Source: an uncultured Lachnospiraceae bacterium (lineage in GTDB: Bacteria > Bacillota > Clostridia > Lachnospirales > Lachnospiraceae). From it: a stretch of DNA of 64,000 bases. The stretch is taken from NCBI GenBank assembly GCA_910577115.1, contig CAJTMC010000018.1, positions 12,042 to 76,041 of the forward strand. The letters are read 5' to 3'. Shown in pieces: positions 9,264 through 17,826 of the stretch; positions within the stretch are counted from its first letter, which is position 1; each line of letters starts with the position of its first letter. The notes below the pieces were generated by a model. It was not told the origin of the DNA, did no database searches, and saw only the letters and a list, made by a program, of their open reading frames with translations. The translations under genes and the position numbers were made by a program.

Positions 9264-9824
9264 ATGGATGCAGCGACAGCATATTTTTTAAAAAAATATT
9301 ATCCGCATGTCATCAAATGGTGGTTAGTTTCATATAATCCCGAAGCTTTCCGCGTTTGGCCCTCAAAGGCTGAGAAAAGAGAGGCACTCCGGCTCGAAGC
9401 GGAACAGGAAAAACGTCTTGCACTCGAGATGCAGTCGAAAGAGAATGCTGCTGATGTTGCGCAAAACGCAGATGACTCTGTTTACAATGCTGCCACCGGT
9501 TCTTATTCCGGTTTATATGGTAAAAAACCCGTTGACGAGCAGACGCAGGAAGCGCTAAATGCGATTCTAAGCACCTCCAGCAATCAAAATACAGTTGACT
9601 CGCTTCTCTCAGGCGGCGGATCTGTAAAAGCTGCCGCGGATACAGCGGAAAAAAAAACTGAAAATGGAGATGTGATTCTTCCACCTGAACAAGATGATAT
9701 TGTAAAAGAAGCAAATGCTATATATGAAAGACTCTTGCGGGAAGCAGCGGAAGACGAAGCCAAAAAGCAGGCTGAAATCGAAGCGGTACGCCAACAGGTT
9801 GAACAATCACAAAATGCAGGCTGA
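9264..9824 (+). CDS. Unrecognised charged, low-complexity protein
   Basis: This 186-aa protein matches no family I recognise. The first 35 residues are aromatic and basic. The rest is rich in Ala, Glu, Gln and Lys, with a likely coiled coil at about 38-60 and another near the C-terminus (about 150-180). There is no signal peptide or membrane helix. The gene stands alone on the plus strand between divergent clpB and converging porB, with its own extended -10 promoter and a terminator overlapping its stop codon. Codon use looks like that of its neighbours, so I treat it as a real gene of unknown role. Confidence 0.7.
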   Translation: MDAATAYFLKKYYPHVIKWWLVSYNPEAFRVWPSKAEKREALRLEAEQEKRLALEMQSKENAADVAQNADDSVYNAATGSYSGLYGKKPVDEQTQEALNAILSTSSNQNTVDSLLSGGGSVKAAADTAEKKTENGDVILPPEQDDIVKEANAIYERLLREAAEDEAKKQAEIEAVRQQVEQSQNAG

Positions 9825-9847
9825 ACCAAAAATCAACCTGCATTTTT
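9811..9847. terminator. Bidirectional intrinsic terminator
   Basis: AAAATGCAGG (9811-9820) pairs with CCTGCATTTT (9837-9846), with A- and T-runs outside the stem. It overlaps the stop of the 186-aa gene and also serves the end of porB at 9858. Confidence 0.85.
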
Positions 9848-9857
9848 ATACCTGTTT

Positions 9858-10796
9858 TTAATTGCATTTATTTCGAAGTTCTTCCCAGCGCCTGTCTACT
9901 TCCTCCTGGAAACGTCCAAGCAATTCTTCATTTTCCTTCTTGAAAAGATGCCGGAACCGTCTCTGCGGTTTTAAAAAGTCCTCAATCGGCAGCTTCTTCT
10001 TTGGCTCATAGCTCAAAATCCACTGACCGTCTATCACTTCAAACAAAGGCCAGTAACACGTATCAATGGCCAGCTTGCAGATATTCATCAGCTCGCTTGA
10101 CTCATATCCCCATCCTCTCGGGCATGGCGACATGACATTTAAGAATGCCGCTCCCGGCGTATAAATTGCCTTCTGTGCCTTAGTATACAAATCCTTAAAA
10201 TTAGAAGTAAATGTGGTTTGTCCCACATAAGGAACATGATGCTCCGCAATGATAGCCGCCAAATCCTTCCGAATCTGAACCTTTCCCGCTGAAACCTTTC
10301 CCGCAGGCGTAGTCGTCGTGTCCGCATACTGTGGAGTCGCAGAGGAACGCTGTGTACCTGTGTTCATATACGCACCGTTATCATAGCACACATACACCAT
10401 GTCATGCCCTCTCTCCATCGCTCCCGAAAGCGACTGAAAGCCAATATCATATGTACCGCCGTCGCCGCCAAAGGTGATAAACTTATAATTATCCTTAATT
10501 TTTCCCTTTTTCTTCAACACATTATAGGCGATCTCCACTCCGGAAAGCGTCGCTCCCGCATTCTCAAAAGCATTATGAATATAGCTGTCCTCGTATGCCG
10601 TATAGGGATACATAAATGACGAAACCTCGAGGCAGCCCGTAGCGTTTCCGATAACCGCCTTATCTTCCTCCTTCAATGCCCTGAGCACATTTCTTACCGT
10701 AATTGTACCACCACAGCCTGCACACATACGATGTCCCGGAGCAAGACGTTCCGGTTTGCTCATCACTTCCTTAAAATTATATGCTGTCTGTTCCAT
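9858..10796 (-). CDS. porB: Pyruvate:ferredoxin oxidoreductase, beta subunit (TPP-binding)
   Basis: This subunit binds thiamine diphosphate and one iron-sulfur cluster. The TPP motif GDGGTYDIGFQSLSGAMERG is at about residues 109-128, and YDNGAYMNTGTQRSSATP (about 137-154) is typical of pyruvate-type enzymes. Cys at RMCAGCGG (about 24-31) and later Cys residues fit cluster ligands. The enzyme converts pyruvate and CoA to acetyl-CoA, CO2 and reduced ferredoxin. It is the last of four subunit genes, with porA ending four bases upstream. Pyruvate as substrate is inferred from motif likeness; another 2-oxoacid is possible. Confidence 0.9.
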   Translation of the reverse strand: MEQTAYNFKEVMSKPERLAPGHRMCAGCGGTITVRNVLRALKEEDKAVIGNATGCLEVSSFMYPYTAYEDSYIHNAFENAGATLSGVEIAYNVLKKKGKIKDNYKFITFGGDGGTYDIGFQSLSGAMERGHDMVYVCYDNGAYMNTGTQRSSATPQYADTTTTPAGKVSAGKVQIRKDLAAIIAEHHVPYVGQTTFTSNFKDLYTKAQKAIYTPGAAFLNVMSPCPRGWGYESSELMNICKLAIDTCYWPLFEVIDGQWILSYEPKKKLPIEDFLKPQRRFRHLFKKENEELLGRFQEEVDRRWEELRNKCN

Positions 10797-10800
10797 GCAC

Positions 10801-12027
10801 TTAAACCTCCTTGTCTTTTGGAGGTTTTACCTCCTTGCCCTGCTCACTGCGCAGTCCGATATACCCGTACATTCCGACAGGCTCATGCGTCTGCGCCATC
10901 TTCTCAAGGTTCTCATATACCTGCTCAAAATCAGCTACCGTAATGTCTCTTCCTCCAAGCCCGTAAAAATAATTGACCGTCTCTGCACTACTCTTTGCCT
11001 GATAAAGCGCCGCCCTTACCTCCGCACCGAGCGGTCCGCTTGTGGCAGAAAACATTTCACTTCTGTCCATAATTGCAACAGCCTTTACATGCGAAAGCGC
11101 TTTCGCCAGCTCCTCTTCCGGGAACGGACGGAACACTCTGATTTTGATTAATCCGACCTTCTTCCCCGTAGTACTTCTGATATGCTCAATTGCAGCCTTA
11201 CACGTTCCTGCTGCCGAACCGATAATCACAACCGCATACTCCGCGTCTTCCATTCGGTATTCCTCAAAAAACGCATACTTTCTGCCTGTCATTTCCTCAA
11301 ACTTCTTTGCCACATCAAGAATCACCTGCTTGGCCTCAATCATCGCCTGACGCTGCGCACGCTTTGTTTCCATATAATAGTTTGATACGGCATACGGACC
11401 TACTGCCATTGTCTCGTTCGGATTGAGCAGATAATGCTCCGGCTCGTACTCACCCACAAATGCCTTCACCTTATCGTCCTCCACAAGCAGTATATTCTCC
11501 ACGCCATGACTCGTAATAAATCCGTCCTGACACACCATCACAGGAAGATGCACTTTTTCGTTCTCGGCAATCGGATATGCCTGAATAAAGTTGTCATATA
11601 CCTCCTGATTCGACTCCGCATAAATTTGTATCCAGCCGGTATCCCGTGCCCCCATGCTGTCCGAATGGTCTGCATTGATGTTAATCGGTCCCGTAAGCGC
11701 CCTGTTTACCAAAGCAAGCACAATCGGAAGTCTGTCGGAGGCAGCCACATAAAGCTCCTCCCACATCAATGCCATTCCGCAGGACGAAGTCGCCGTAAGC
11801 GCCCGCGCTCCTGCCGCTGACGCGCCGATTGTCGCGCTCATCGCGCTGTGTTCGCTCTCCACATGAATAAACTCCGTATCAATTTCACCGTTTGCAATAT
11901 ATGTCGCAACATACTGCGGTATCTCCGTAGACGGAGTAATCGGAAACGCAGGCATTACATCAGGATTAATCTGCTTAATGGCATATGCCACCGCCTCATT
12001 TCCGGATAAACGTTCTCTGATTGCCAT
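10801..12027 (-). CDS. porA: Pyruvate:ferredoxin oxidoreductase, alpha subunit
   Basis: This is the large subunit with the pyrimidine-binding domain and domain II of 2-oxoacid:ferredoxin oxidoreductases. AFPITPSTEIPQYVA near residue 27 and SEHSAMSATIGASAAGAR near 58 are conserved family motifs. The start is taken at ATG 12027 (MAIRERLSG), because AGAGGAGAG lies just upstream. A longer reading from 12066 would begin inside a hairpin repeat and has no ribosome site. The protein is 408 aa. It lies between porD and porB in the same direction. Confidence 0.92.
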   Translation of the reverse strand: MAIRERLSGNEAVAYAIKQINPDVMPAFPITPSTEIPQYVATYIANGEIDTEFIHVESEHSAMSATIGASAAGARALTATSSCGMALMWEELYVAASDRLPIVLALVNRALTGPININADHSDSMGARDTGWIQIYAESNQEVYDNFIQAYPIAENEKVHLPVMVCQDGFITSHGVENILLVEDDKVKAFVGEYEPEHYLLNPNETMAVGPYAVSNYYMETKRAQRQAMIEAKQVILDVAKKFEEMTGRKYAFFEEYRMEDAEYAVVIIGSAAGTCKAAIEHIRSTTGKKVGLIKIRVFRPFPEEELAKALSHVKAVAIMDRSEMFSATSGPLGAEVRAALYQAKSSAETVNYFYGLGGRDITVADFEQVYENLEKMAQTHEPVGMYGYIGLRSEQGKEVKPPKDKEV

Positions 12028-12049
12028 ATTCTCTCTCCTCTCAAAACCT

Positions 12050-12103
12050 ACAAGTTTATGCTCCAAGCATAAACTTGTCAGTTGAAAATTTTAATTTTCA
12101 ACT
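12050..12103. repeat. Paired-hairpin intergenic repeat, copy 2
   Basis: Hairpin one has a perfect 13-bp stem (ACAAGTTTATGCT, 12050-12062, pairing with 12066-12078). Hairpin two is AGTTGAAAATT (12080-12090) pairing with 12093-12103. It sits inside the por operon and covers the stop codon of porD. Copy 1 is at 3736-3788. Inside an operon it could tune the level of porA/porB mRNA. Confidence 0.65.
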
Positions 12104-12397
12104 TTCCTTCATACTGATTGCACCAAACGGGCATACCTTTGCGCAAATGCCGCAGCCCTTACAGTGGTCATAATCAAAATCCCCTCTTTTCCCCTCGCTT
12201 ACGGGAATTGATGAATCCGGGCAAACAGGTACACACAAAAGACACTGTTTGCATTTCTCACGCACAAATTCCGGTGTTGATGTCCGCCACTCTCCTGTGC
12301 AAAATTCTCTTGCGGTTGCCGCCTCAAAGATCTTATTTCCCTCCGTAATATGTTCCCACGTACTCTGCTCATTGATTCTGTCTTGTATCTTTTCCAT
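12098..12397 (-). CDS. porD: Pyruvate:ferredoxin oxidoreductase, delta subunit (2x[4Fe-4S] ferredoxin)
   Basis: This 99-aa electron-transfer subunit has two CxxCxxCxxxCP motifs: CKQCLLCVPVCP (about residues 34-45) and CKGCGICAKVCP (about 73-84). These hold two [4Fe-4S] clusters that pass electrons from the TPP site to ferredoxin. The start at ATG 12397 is chosen because GGAGG at 12407-12403 stands five bases away; the TTG at 12409 lies within that site. The last codons run into a hairpin repeat. Confidence 0.92.
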   Translation of the reverse strand: MEKIQDRINEQSTWEHITEGNKIFEAATAREFCTGEWRTSTPEFVREKCKQCLLCVPVCPDSSIPVSEGKRGDFDYDHCKGCGICAKVCPFGAISMKES

Positions 12398-12415
12398 CTT
12401 TTCCTCCAATCACTT

Positions 12416-12988
12416 TTATAAAGCTTCATGGAACGCCATTTCAAGCGCCTGCATATTTCCGTCGATCACCTCCGGCTTCTTTGCAAACTTATGTTCAAAT
12501 GACGCTCTCATCTCGCCTAAAAACGCATCCTTGTCCATAATTCCCGACACTGCCACCGTCGCCGCAAGCATCGGAGAATTCGGATAATTCTTTCCAAGCG
12601 CCTTAATGGAAATTTCTTTTGCATTTACCGTATACACCGCTCCCTCATAGCCATGAAGCATCGGCATCAGTTCTTCCTTTGTGTGCTCCGAGTTAATAAT
12701 CACAGCGCCCTTTTTGCTCAGCCCTTTTGTGACATCAATACTCTCTAAAAGGCTCTCGTCCACTACAACCACATAGTCCGGCTCATAAATATTGGAATGA
12801 ACCGTAATGGGTTCGCTGCTGATGCGATTGTACGCCGTAATTGGCGCGCCCATTCGCTCCGGACCATACTCGGGAAAACCCTGTACATATTTTCCCGTCT
12901 TAAATGCCACATCTGCAAGAAGAAGCGCTGCGGTTTTCGCACCCTGTCCACCTCTTCCATGCCATCTGATTTCTACTGTGTCTTTCAT
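12416..12988 (-). CDS. porC: Pyruvate:ferredoxin oxidoreductase, gamma subunit
   Basis: This 190-aa subunit carries the CoA-binding gamma domain of four-subunit 2-oxoacid:ferredoxin oxidoreductases. The family signature EIRWHGRGGQGAKTAA is at residues 5-20 and GFPEYGPERMGAP near 38. It is the first por gene in transcription order (porC, porD, porA, porB). AAAGGAG lies about 13 bases before the ATG. The upstream 152-aa gene ends only 26 bases away, so the two may share a transcript. Confidence 0.92.
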   Translation of the reverse strand: MKDTVEIRWHGRGGQGAKTAALLLADVAFKTGKYVQGFPEYGPERMGAPITAYNRISSEPITVHSNIYEPDYVVVVDESLLESIDVTKGLSKKGAVIINSEHTKEELMPMLHGYEGAVYTVNAKEISIKALGKNYPNSPMLAATVAVSGIMDKDAFLGEMRASFEHKFAKKPEVIDGNMQALEMAFHEAL

Positions 12989-13014
12989 ATGTATAACTAT
13001 GCTCCTTTCAAATG

Positions 13015-13473
13015 TTATGCACTCTGCCCCTTTTTTAAGATCCTTATGGAATCCGCAATGACATCAAATATATGTTCGCTCTCTGCCGCCTCATTCCTGA
13101 TACACTGCATTGTTACAATCAGCTCCCTGTCTTCATATATTCCTAAAATAAACGCATTGTAAAACTGATATCCCATCGCATCGGAAAAATAACGAAGATC
13201 CATAAACGAATCTCCCAAAAACTGTCTTTTATTAACCTTGAGACATTCAAATGCAGACAAATCCTTTGCAAATCCTTTACAATATGTCTCAAGCCGCATT
13301 TCCAGCTGTTCCTGCGTTAGCCCTGCTCCACCTCTTGCAACATTTACGATTACCCTGTTATTATCAGAGGCGAAGCTGTTTTGAACGCCGAAACGTGATG
13401 CTGATTCTTTCAAGCAGGAAGGTATCAGCATCTCGACTCCGTTATCATAAAAGCGGTATTTTTCATACTGCAT
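13015..13473 (-). CDS. Small unrecognised cytosolic protein upstream of the por operon
   Basis: This is a 152-aa protein without signal peptide or membrane helix. The start is set at ATG 13473 because a GGAGG lies 12 bases upstream and an unusually good TATAAT (13517-13512) precedes it. The sequence mixes short beta strands and helices and loosely recalls PsbP/DcrB-fold proteins, but I cannot assign a family. It is spaced 26 bases from porC and probably leads the por transcript. Its role there is unknown. Confidence 0.7.
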   Translation of the reverse strand: MQYEKYRFYDNGVEMLIPSCLKESASRFGVQNSFASDNNRVIVNVARGGAGLTQEQLEMRLETYCKGFAKDLSAFECLKVNKRQFLGDSFMDLRYFSDAMGYQFYNAFILGIYEDRELIVTMQCIRNEAAESEHIFDVIADSIRILKKGQSA

Positions 13474-13511
13474 AGTTTTTACAATCCTCCCTGCAGTTTT
13501 TATCCCATACA

Positions 13512-13517
13512 ATTATA
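13512..13517 (-). promoter_or_regulatory. -10 box of the 152-aa gene and por operon
   Basis: TATAAT is present on the minus strand, about 40 bases before the ATG at 13473. The -35 region is poor and falls in the guaB terminator hairpin. Confidence 0.45.
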
Positions 13518-13526
13518 CAATGCAAA

Positions 13527-13550
13527 CGCTGCCACAGGATTGTGACAGCG
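13527..13550 (-). terminator. Probable terminator of guaB
   Basis: On the minus strand CGCTGTCAC pairs with GTGGCAGCG (one G-U pair) just after the guaB stop, followed by the short T-rich stretch TTTGCATT. The stem is good; the T-run is only moderate. Confidence 0.5.
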
Positions 13551-13558
13551 CCGTTTTC

Positions 13559-15013
13559 TTATTCTTCCACGCTATAATTAGGTGCCTCTTTTGTAATGTG
13601 AATGTCATGTGGATGACTCTCTCTTAAGGCTGCCGCGGAAATCTGTACAAATTTACCGTTTTCCTTGAGCTCCTCTATTGTCTGTGCTCCGCAGTAGCCC
13701 ATGCCTGAGCGCAGACCGCCCATCAGCTGGAATACCGTATCCTCCACATTTCCTTTGTAGGCAACTCGTCCCTCTACACCTTCAGGGACAAGCTTCTTTG
13801 CATCTGTCTGGAAATAACGATCCTTACTTCCGTTCTCCATAGCTGCAATAGAACCCATACCTCTATATACCTTATATTTTCTTCCCTGAAACAGCTCGAA
13901 GGTTCCCGGACTCTCCTCACAGCCTGCAAAAATACTGCCCATCATGCAGACACTTCCGCCCGCCGCAATCGCCTTCGTCATATCGCCGGAATACTTGATG
14001 CCGCCGTCCGCGATAATGGGAATACCATATTCCTTCGCCACTGCATAGGAATCCATAATTGCCGTAATTTGCGGCACACCGATACCCGCCACAACACGCG
14101 TTGTACAAATTGATCCGGGACCAATGCCGACCTTCACCGCATCTGCACCTGCCTCAATCAATGCCTTTGTACCCTCTCCGGTAGCAACGTTTCCTGCAAT
14201 CACCTGCAAATCGGGGAATTTTTCCTTAATCATGCGCAGACATTTGAGCACATTCTCCGAATGTCCATGCGCACTGTCAAGAACGATTACATCGACCTTT
14301 GCGCCTACCAAAGCTTCCACGCGCTCCAACACGTTTGCGGTAATTCCAACGCCTGCCCCGCACAACAGCCTTCCCTGCGAATCCTTTGCCGCCAAAGGAT
14401 ATTTGATTGTCTTTTCAATGTCCTTTATCGTAATCAGACCCTTGAGATTGTAATCCTTATCTACAATAGGAAGCTTCTCTTTTCTCGCCTGCGCAAGAAT
14501 CTTCTTTGCCTCCTCAAGCGTAATGCCTTCCCTTGCCGTAACAAGTCCCTCTGATGTCATTGACTCTTTGACTTTTTTTGTGTAATCTGTTTCAAATTTC
14601 AAATCGCGGTTTGTGATGATTCCGACAAGCTTTCTGCCCTCCGTAATCGGCACGCCGGAAATTCTGAATTTTGCCATCAGCGCATCTGCATCGGCAAGTG
14701 TATGTTCAGGAGTAAGTGAAAATGGATCTGTGATCACCCCGTTTTCGGAGCGTTTTACTTTGTCTACCTCATCAGCCTGTTCTTCAATCGACATGTTTTT
14801 GTGAATAATACCGATACCGCCCTGCCTTGCCATCGCAATCGCCATTCTGTGTTCTGTTACGGTGTCCATTCCCGCACTCATCATCGGAATATTCAGCTTA
14901 ATTTTTTTGGTCAACCATGTGGTGAGATCAACCTGATTTGGTATTACCTGTGAATAGCTTGGTACTAAAAGTACATCGTCAAATGTAATTCCTTTGCCAA
15001 TTATCTGACCCAT
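13559..15013 (-). CDS. guaB: IMP dehydrogenase
   Basis: This enzyme oxidises IMP to XMP with NAD+, the committed step of guanine nucleotide synthesis. The 484-aa TIM barrel is interrupted by a CBS-domain pair (about residues 95-205). The catalytic-loop motif GPGSICTTRVVAG with its active Cys is near 299-311, and YRGMGSIAAM near 383 forms part of the IMP site. GGAGG lies before the ATG at 15013, and the promoter is close to perfect. It is monocistronic. Confidence 0.97.
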   Translation of the reverse strand: MGQIIGKGITFDDVLLVPSYSQVIPNQVDLTTWLTKKIKLNIPMMSAGMDTVTEHRMAIAMARQGGIGIIHKNMSIEEQADEVDKVKRSENGVITDPFSLTPEHTLADADALMAKFRISGVPITEGRKLVGIITNRDLKFETDYTKKVKESMTSEGLVTAREGITLEEAKKILAQARKEKLPIVDKDYNLKGLITIKDIEKTIKYPLAAKDSQGRLLCGAGVGITANVLERVEALVGAKVDVIVLDSAHGHSENVLKCLRMIKEKFPDLQVIAGNVATGEGTKALIEAGADAVKVGIGPGSICTTRVVAGIGVPQITAIMDSYAVAKEYGIPIIADGGIKYSGDMTKAIAAGGSVCMMGSIFAGCEESPGTFELFQGRKYKVYRGMGSIAAMENGSKDRYFQTDAKKLVPEGVEGRVAYKGNVEDTVFQLMGGLRSGMGYCGAQTIEELKENGKFVQISAAALRESHPHDIHITKEAPNYSVEE

Positions 15014-15070
15014 TTTTTTTCCTCCTATGAAATGAATATGTGAACAATGTGATTCGAAAATATTTTTAAA

Positions 15071-15099
15071 ATTATACTAAAGCGCACACTGCTTGTCAA
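15071..15099 (-). promoter_or_regulatory. Sigma-A promoter of guaB
   Basis: On the minus strand there is TTGACA (15099-15094), a 17-base spacer and TATAAT (15076-15071). This is a perfect consensus promoter about 58 bases before the start codon. Confidence 0.85.
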
Positions 15100-15107
15100 G
15101 CCTAAAA

Positions 15108-15617
15108 TTATTCCATATAAACCTTTCGTGGGGCCACCGATTTCACTGTCTTTGCGAAGTCCTCATCTAAGTTCAGTAAAAAGCACTGGTTGCCTTCATA
15201 GTACACCATATAAATCTTCTGGTCAGGAAGGTCATGTCCTGCACTTAAATCCGTTATTTTTACCTGTCTGTTTTTATAATAAGTAAGTTGACTGGAATTT
15301 ACCGGCGCCATAATCTCAATCTTGTTGACATCAAGAACCGCAGCGCGTTTTCTTCTTGTCTTTGCCATGACCTTGTCCACTGTAATTTCCTTATCAAGAT
15401 AAAGATATTCATACTCAATATCTGTCCACTGAAACACAAAATAGTCAAAAACGCCAAGTGCAACAACCGCTATAAAAACAATCAGATTTCCCGAAAACAT
15501 CAGTAATGCGAGGAGCACCGTAGGCACCACGCATACAATGCGCATAATCGTCCCTTGAATTCCACGTTCTTTTTTTACCAGAAGTTCCTTGTAGCTATCA
15601 TTCATGTTTATAATCAT
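15108..15617 (-). CDS. Small membrane protein, possibly DUF6106-like
   Basis: This 169-aa protein has two membrane helices at about residues 24-60, followed by a basic, mainly beta cytoplasmic domain. The pattern (an EYEYLYLDKEI stretch after the helices) recalls conserved Lachnospiraceae proteins annotated only as DUF6106. That match is from memory and uncertain. Two starts are possible, 15617 or ATG 15605; the purine-rich AAGGAAGG fits the first slightly better. The function is unknown. Confidence 0.65.
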   Translation of the reverse strand: MIINMNDSYKELLVKKERGIQGTIMRIVCVVPTVLLALLMFSGNLIVFIAVVALGVFDYFVFQWTDIEYEYLYLDKEITVDKVMAKTRRKRAAVLDVNKIEIMAPVNSSQLTYYKNRQVKITDLSAGHDLPDQKIYMVYYEGNQCFLLNLDEDFAKTVKSVAPRKVYME

Positions 15618-15917
15618 ATCCTTCCTTACTTTAATGCATTTTGGTATCCCTTATATCTTAGAATAAATCAACTTATTATGCAAGCATTTCCCTGTCTTTT
15701 CAAAAAAATTATATTCTCTTTCAATCTGTACATACAAAAATGGCATGTTTTATTCTTCTCATTATAAATAAAACACACCGTAAGCCATAGACCTTCAATA
15801 GAATTTGCATATCCGCAACATCAAACGTTCTTTCTCATGCTGGGATATTCTGTCAAATTTTCTACAAAACCGAAACGCTGACAGAGAGGAAATACCCAAA
15901 GTAAAGAGAGAACCATA
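15618..15917. other. Boundary between core genes and glycan island
   Basis: About 300 AT-rich bases hold no supported coding region. A possible minus-strand promoter for the 169-aa gene is at 15655-15683. No terminator hairpin or repeat is evident for the end of the glycan island at 15918. Confidence 0.5.
15655..15683 (-). promoter_or_regulatory. Possible promoter of the 169-aa membrane protein
   Basis: TTGCAT (15683-15678), a 17-base spacer and TAAGAT (15660-15655) on the minus strand lie about 40 bases before the start at 15617. The boxes are only fair matches. Confidence 0.4.
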
Positions 15918-16964
15918 TTAAGGATATATCATCACTTTCATATAATCTTGCCTTTTATCCCGCATTGTCAAAAATCCGCTTTCTGCGTCCTCAAGTTTCA
16001 GTTTATGTGAAATCAATTGTTTGGGTGAAATCTTTTTCTGTGCCAGTCTGTCAAGTACATAATGCCAGTCATCGTCGTTTTGATGCGTAAAGGACGAGTT
16101 CCATGTGCCTGTTATTGCGATCTGGTTTCTTAGGATTTTCCAGTATACGGATTGCTCCAGTGTCATATTCGAATACGGGTTTCCAACGAGGCATATGTGT
16201 CCCATTGGCGCTGTTAAATCGACCGCCTGTGAAAGTGTTTCATTTCTTCCAACGCATTCAAAAAATACATCTGCCCCTGCATGATTGGTATGCTGCATGA
16301 CCCACTCAGAAACATTCTGGGTTTTGCTGTCACAGTAACAGCTTTCGTCCAGTCCAAGCGCCAGTACAGTGTTCCTTTGGAATTTCTTGTTACCCACTGC
16401 CAAAATATTTTCTATGCCTGCATCTTTTAAAAACATCAAAAGCAGCATGCCGATTGTTCCGAGTCCTAAAATGACAGTCGTGTCATTTTTATGTGGCTGT
16501 ATCCTGCGCATCGCATGCACTGCAACTGCCATCGGCTCCAGCATCGCAGCTTCCTCATATGTTACATTTTCAGGCAGCTCTATCAGGTTCCATTCGGGTA
16601 CTGCCGTATATTGCACAAAGCCACCGTTTCTGCGCGAGCCCAAATAACTATAACCGCGGCACAATTCGTAATACTTTTTTTGACATGCTGCACAATTTCC
16701 GCATGGGATAAGCGGAAAAACCCCGACACGCTTTCCAATCCACTTTGTATCGGCACGTTTCCCCACTTCTGCCACCTGACCGGAAAACTCGTGTCCGGGT
16801 ACCAGCGGATGCACATGAGCTCCTGTCTTATAGATTCTTGGAATATCCGAACCACAGATGCCCGCAGCCTTTACGGAAACAAGCACCCCGTCTTCCGCAG
16901 CGGAAGGCTTGTCCGCTTCCTCAAAACGTATATCGCCTACATCATGTAAAACCCATGCTTTCAT
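15918..16964 (-). CDS. Zinc-dependent alcohol dehydrogenase, TarJ/polyol-phosphate type
   Basis: This 348-aa medium-chain dehydrogenase has all the usual marks: AAGICGSDIPR near residue 33 (catalytic zinc Cys), GHEFSG near 57 (zinc His), structural-zinc Cys in CGNCAACQKKYYELC (about 87-101), and a Rossmann GLGTIG near 171. Next to a TarI-like cytidylyltransferase and a pentulose-phosphate epimerase, the best reading is reduction of D-ribulose 5-phosphate (or a like ketose phosphate) to a pentitol phosphate, as TarJ does. Sequence alone cannot exclude galactitol- or sorbitol-phosphate dehydrogenase. It is the last gene of the island. Confidence 0.8.
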   Translation of the reverse strand: MKAWVLHDVGDIRFEEADKPSAAEDGVLVSVKAAGICGSDIPRIYKTGAHVHPLVPGHEFSGQVAEVGKRADTKWIGKRVGVFPLIPCGNCAACQKKYYELCRGYSYLGSRRNGGFVQYTAVPEWNLIELPENVTYEEAAMLEPMAVAVHAMRRIQPHKNDTTVILGLGTIGMLLLMFLKDAGIENILAVGNKKFQRNTVLALGLDESCYCDSKTQNVSEWVMQHTNHAGADVFFECVGRNETLSQAVDLTAPMGHICLVGNPYSNMTLEQSVYWKILRNQIAITGTWNSSFTHQNDDDWHYVLDRLAQKKISPKQLISHKLKLEDAESGFLTMRDKRQDYMKVMIYP

Positions 16965-16987
16965 CTGCTGCTCCTTTTAACATTTCC

Positions 16988-17085
16988 ATTTTAACAATTT
17001 TGTTCTCTCAGTCTTTAAATCATATCTGCGCAATCCATTTGGGGCGCATGTTATTTTAACGGTTTGCTCTCTCAGTCCTTTATTT
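16988..17085. repeat. Pair of direct repeats between dehydrogenase and cytidylyltransferase genes
   Basis: Two copies of a sequence of about 30 bases (ATTTTAACnnTTTGnTCTCTCAGTC form) start near 16988 and 17053. The second overlaps the 3' end of the cytidylyltransferase gene. This suggests a small local duplication. Confidence 0.5.
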
Positions 17086-17793
17086 ACGGGTTGTCCTGCG
17101 GTTCGCCTTTATGATTTCCCTGAAGCGCTCCAAATCTTCCGCCGTTGTAATTTTAAAATTGCCCTCGTCTCCTGCTATCATGACCATATCCATCCCTGCC
17201 ATCACAGCGGGCTCCGTCGAGCCGTTTATTGTTAATATTTTATCAGGGAGCAGGCTCCGGTTTGCCTCATAATAGCCCCCGATTTTAAACGCCTCCGGTG
17301 CCTGCCCCGCAAAAATTTCACTCCGTTTTACCAGTGCGCTGATTTTCTTCCCGTCCATGCTCCGGTATACTGTATCTTTCATCGGAAGCACCGGCACCGC
17401 GCCGTCATGCCCCCGCACCGCTTCTAAACAGTCTGTTATCGTCTGCGCCAAAATCAACGGTCTTGCCGCGTCATGTACCAACACCACATCCGAATTATCC
17501 GCATATTTTCTGATATCAGTCAACCCGTTATAGATAGAAAGCTGTCTGTTCACACCCGGATTTGAAAATCCCCGGAACTTGTTATTTTTGTCATATTTTT
17601 TCAGACATGCTGTTATCTTTTCATGCCACTGCGCCGCAGCAACAATCTGTATCCCGTCAATTTTTTCATGGCGGGAAAGCTGTTCAAGGCAGTAGGAAAT
17701 GACCGGTCTGTCATATACTTCTATGTACTGTTTCGGAATATCCGAACCAAGACGGGTTCCGGTTCCGCCCGATAAGATTAATGCAACCGCCAT
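17080..17793 (-). CDS. TarI/IspD-family cytidylyltransferase (pentitol-phosphate), copy 1
   Basis: This 237-aa GT-A fold nucleotidyltransferase has the signature SGGTGTRLGSDIPKQY at residues 8-23 and HDAARPLI near 103, as in IspD and TarI. IspD makes CDP-methylerythritol; TarI makes CDP-ribitol. The TarJ-like dehydrogenase downstream and epimerase upstream favour CDP-ribitol or another CDP-pentitol for surface polymers. A second homologue lies at 23118. GGAGGG precedes the ATG. Confidence 0.85.
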   Translation of the reverse strand: MAVALILSGGTGTRLGSDIPKQYIEVYDRPVISYCLEQLSRHEKIDGIQIVAAAQWHEKITACLKKYDKNNKFRGFSNPGVNRQLSIYNGLTDIRKYADNSDVVLVHDAARPLILAQTITDCLEAVRGHDGAVPVLPMKDTVYRSMDGKKISALVKRSEIFAGQAPEAFKIGGYYEANRSLLPDKILTINGSTEPAVMAGMDMVMIAGDEGNFKITTAEDLERFREIIKANRRTTRK

Positions 17794-17826
17794 TTGCTGT
17801 GCCCTCCTGCCCTGTCCCAGATAATT

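Noticed and set aside
12028..12066. A 13-residue N-terminal extension of porA from an ATG at 12066.
   Set aside because: It starts within a hairpin repeat, has no ribosome site, and a strong one precedes ATG 12027.
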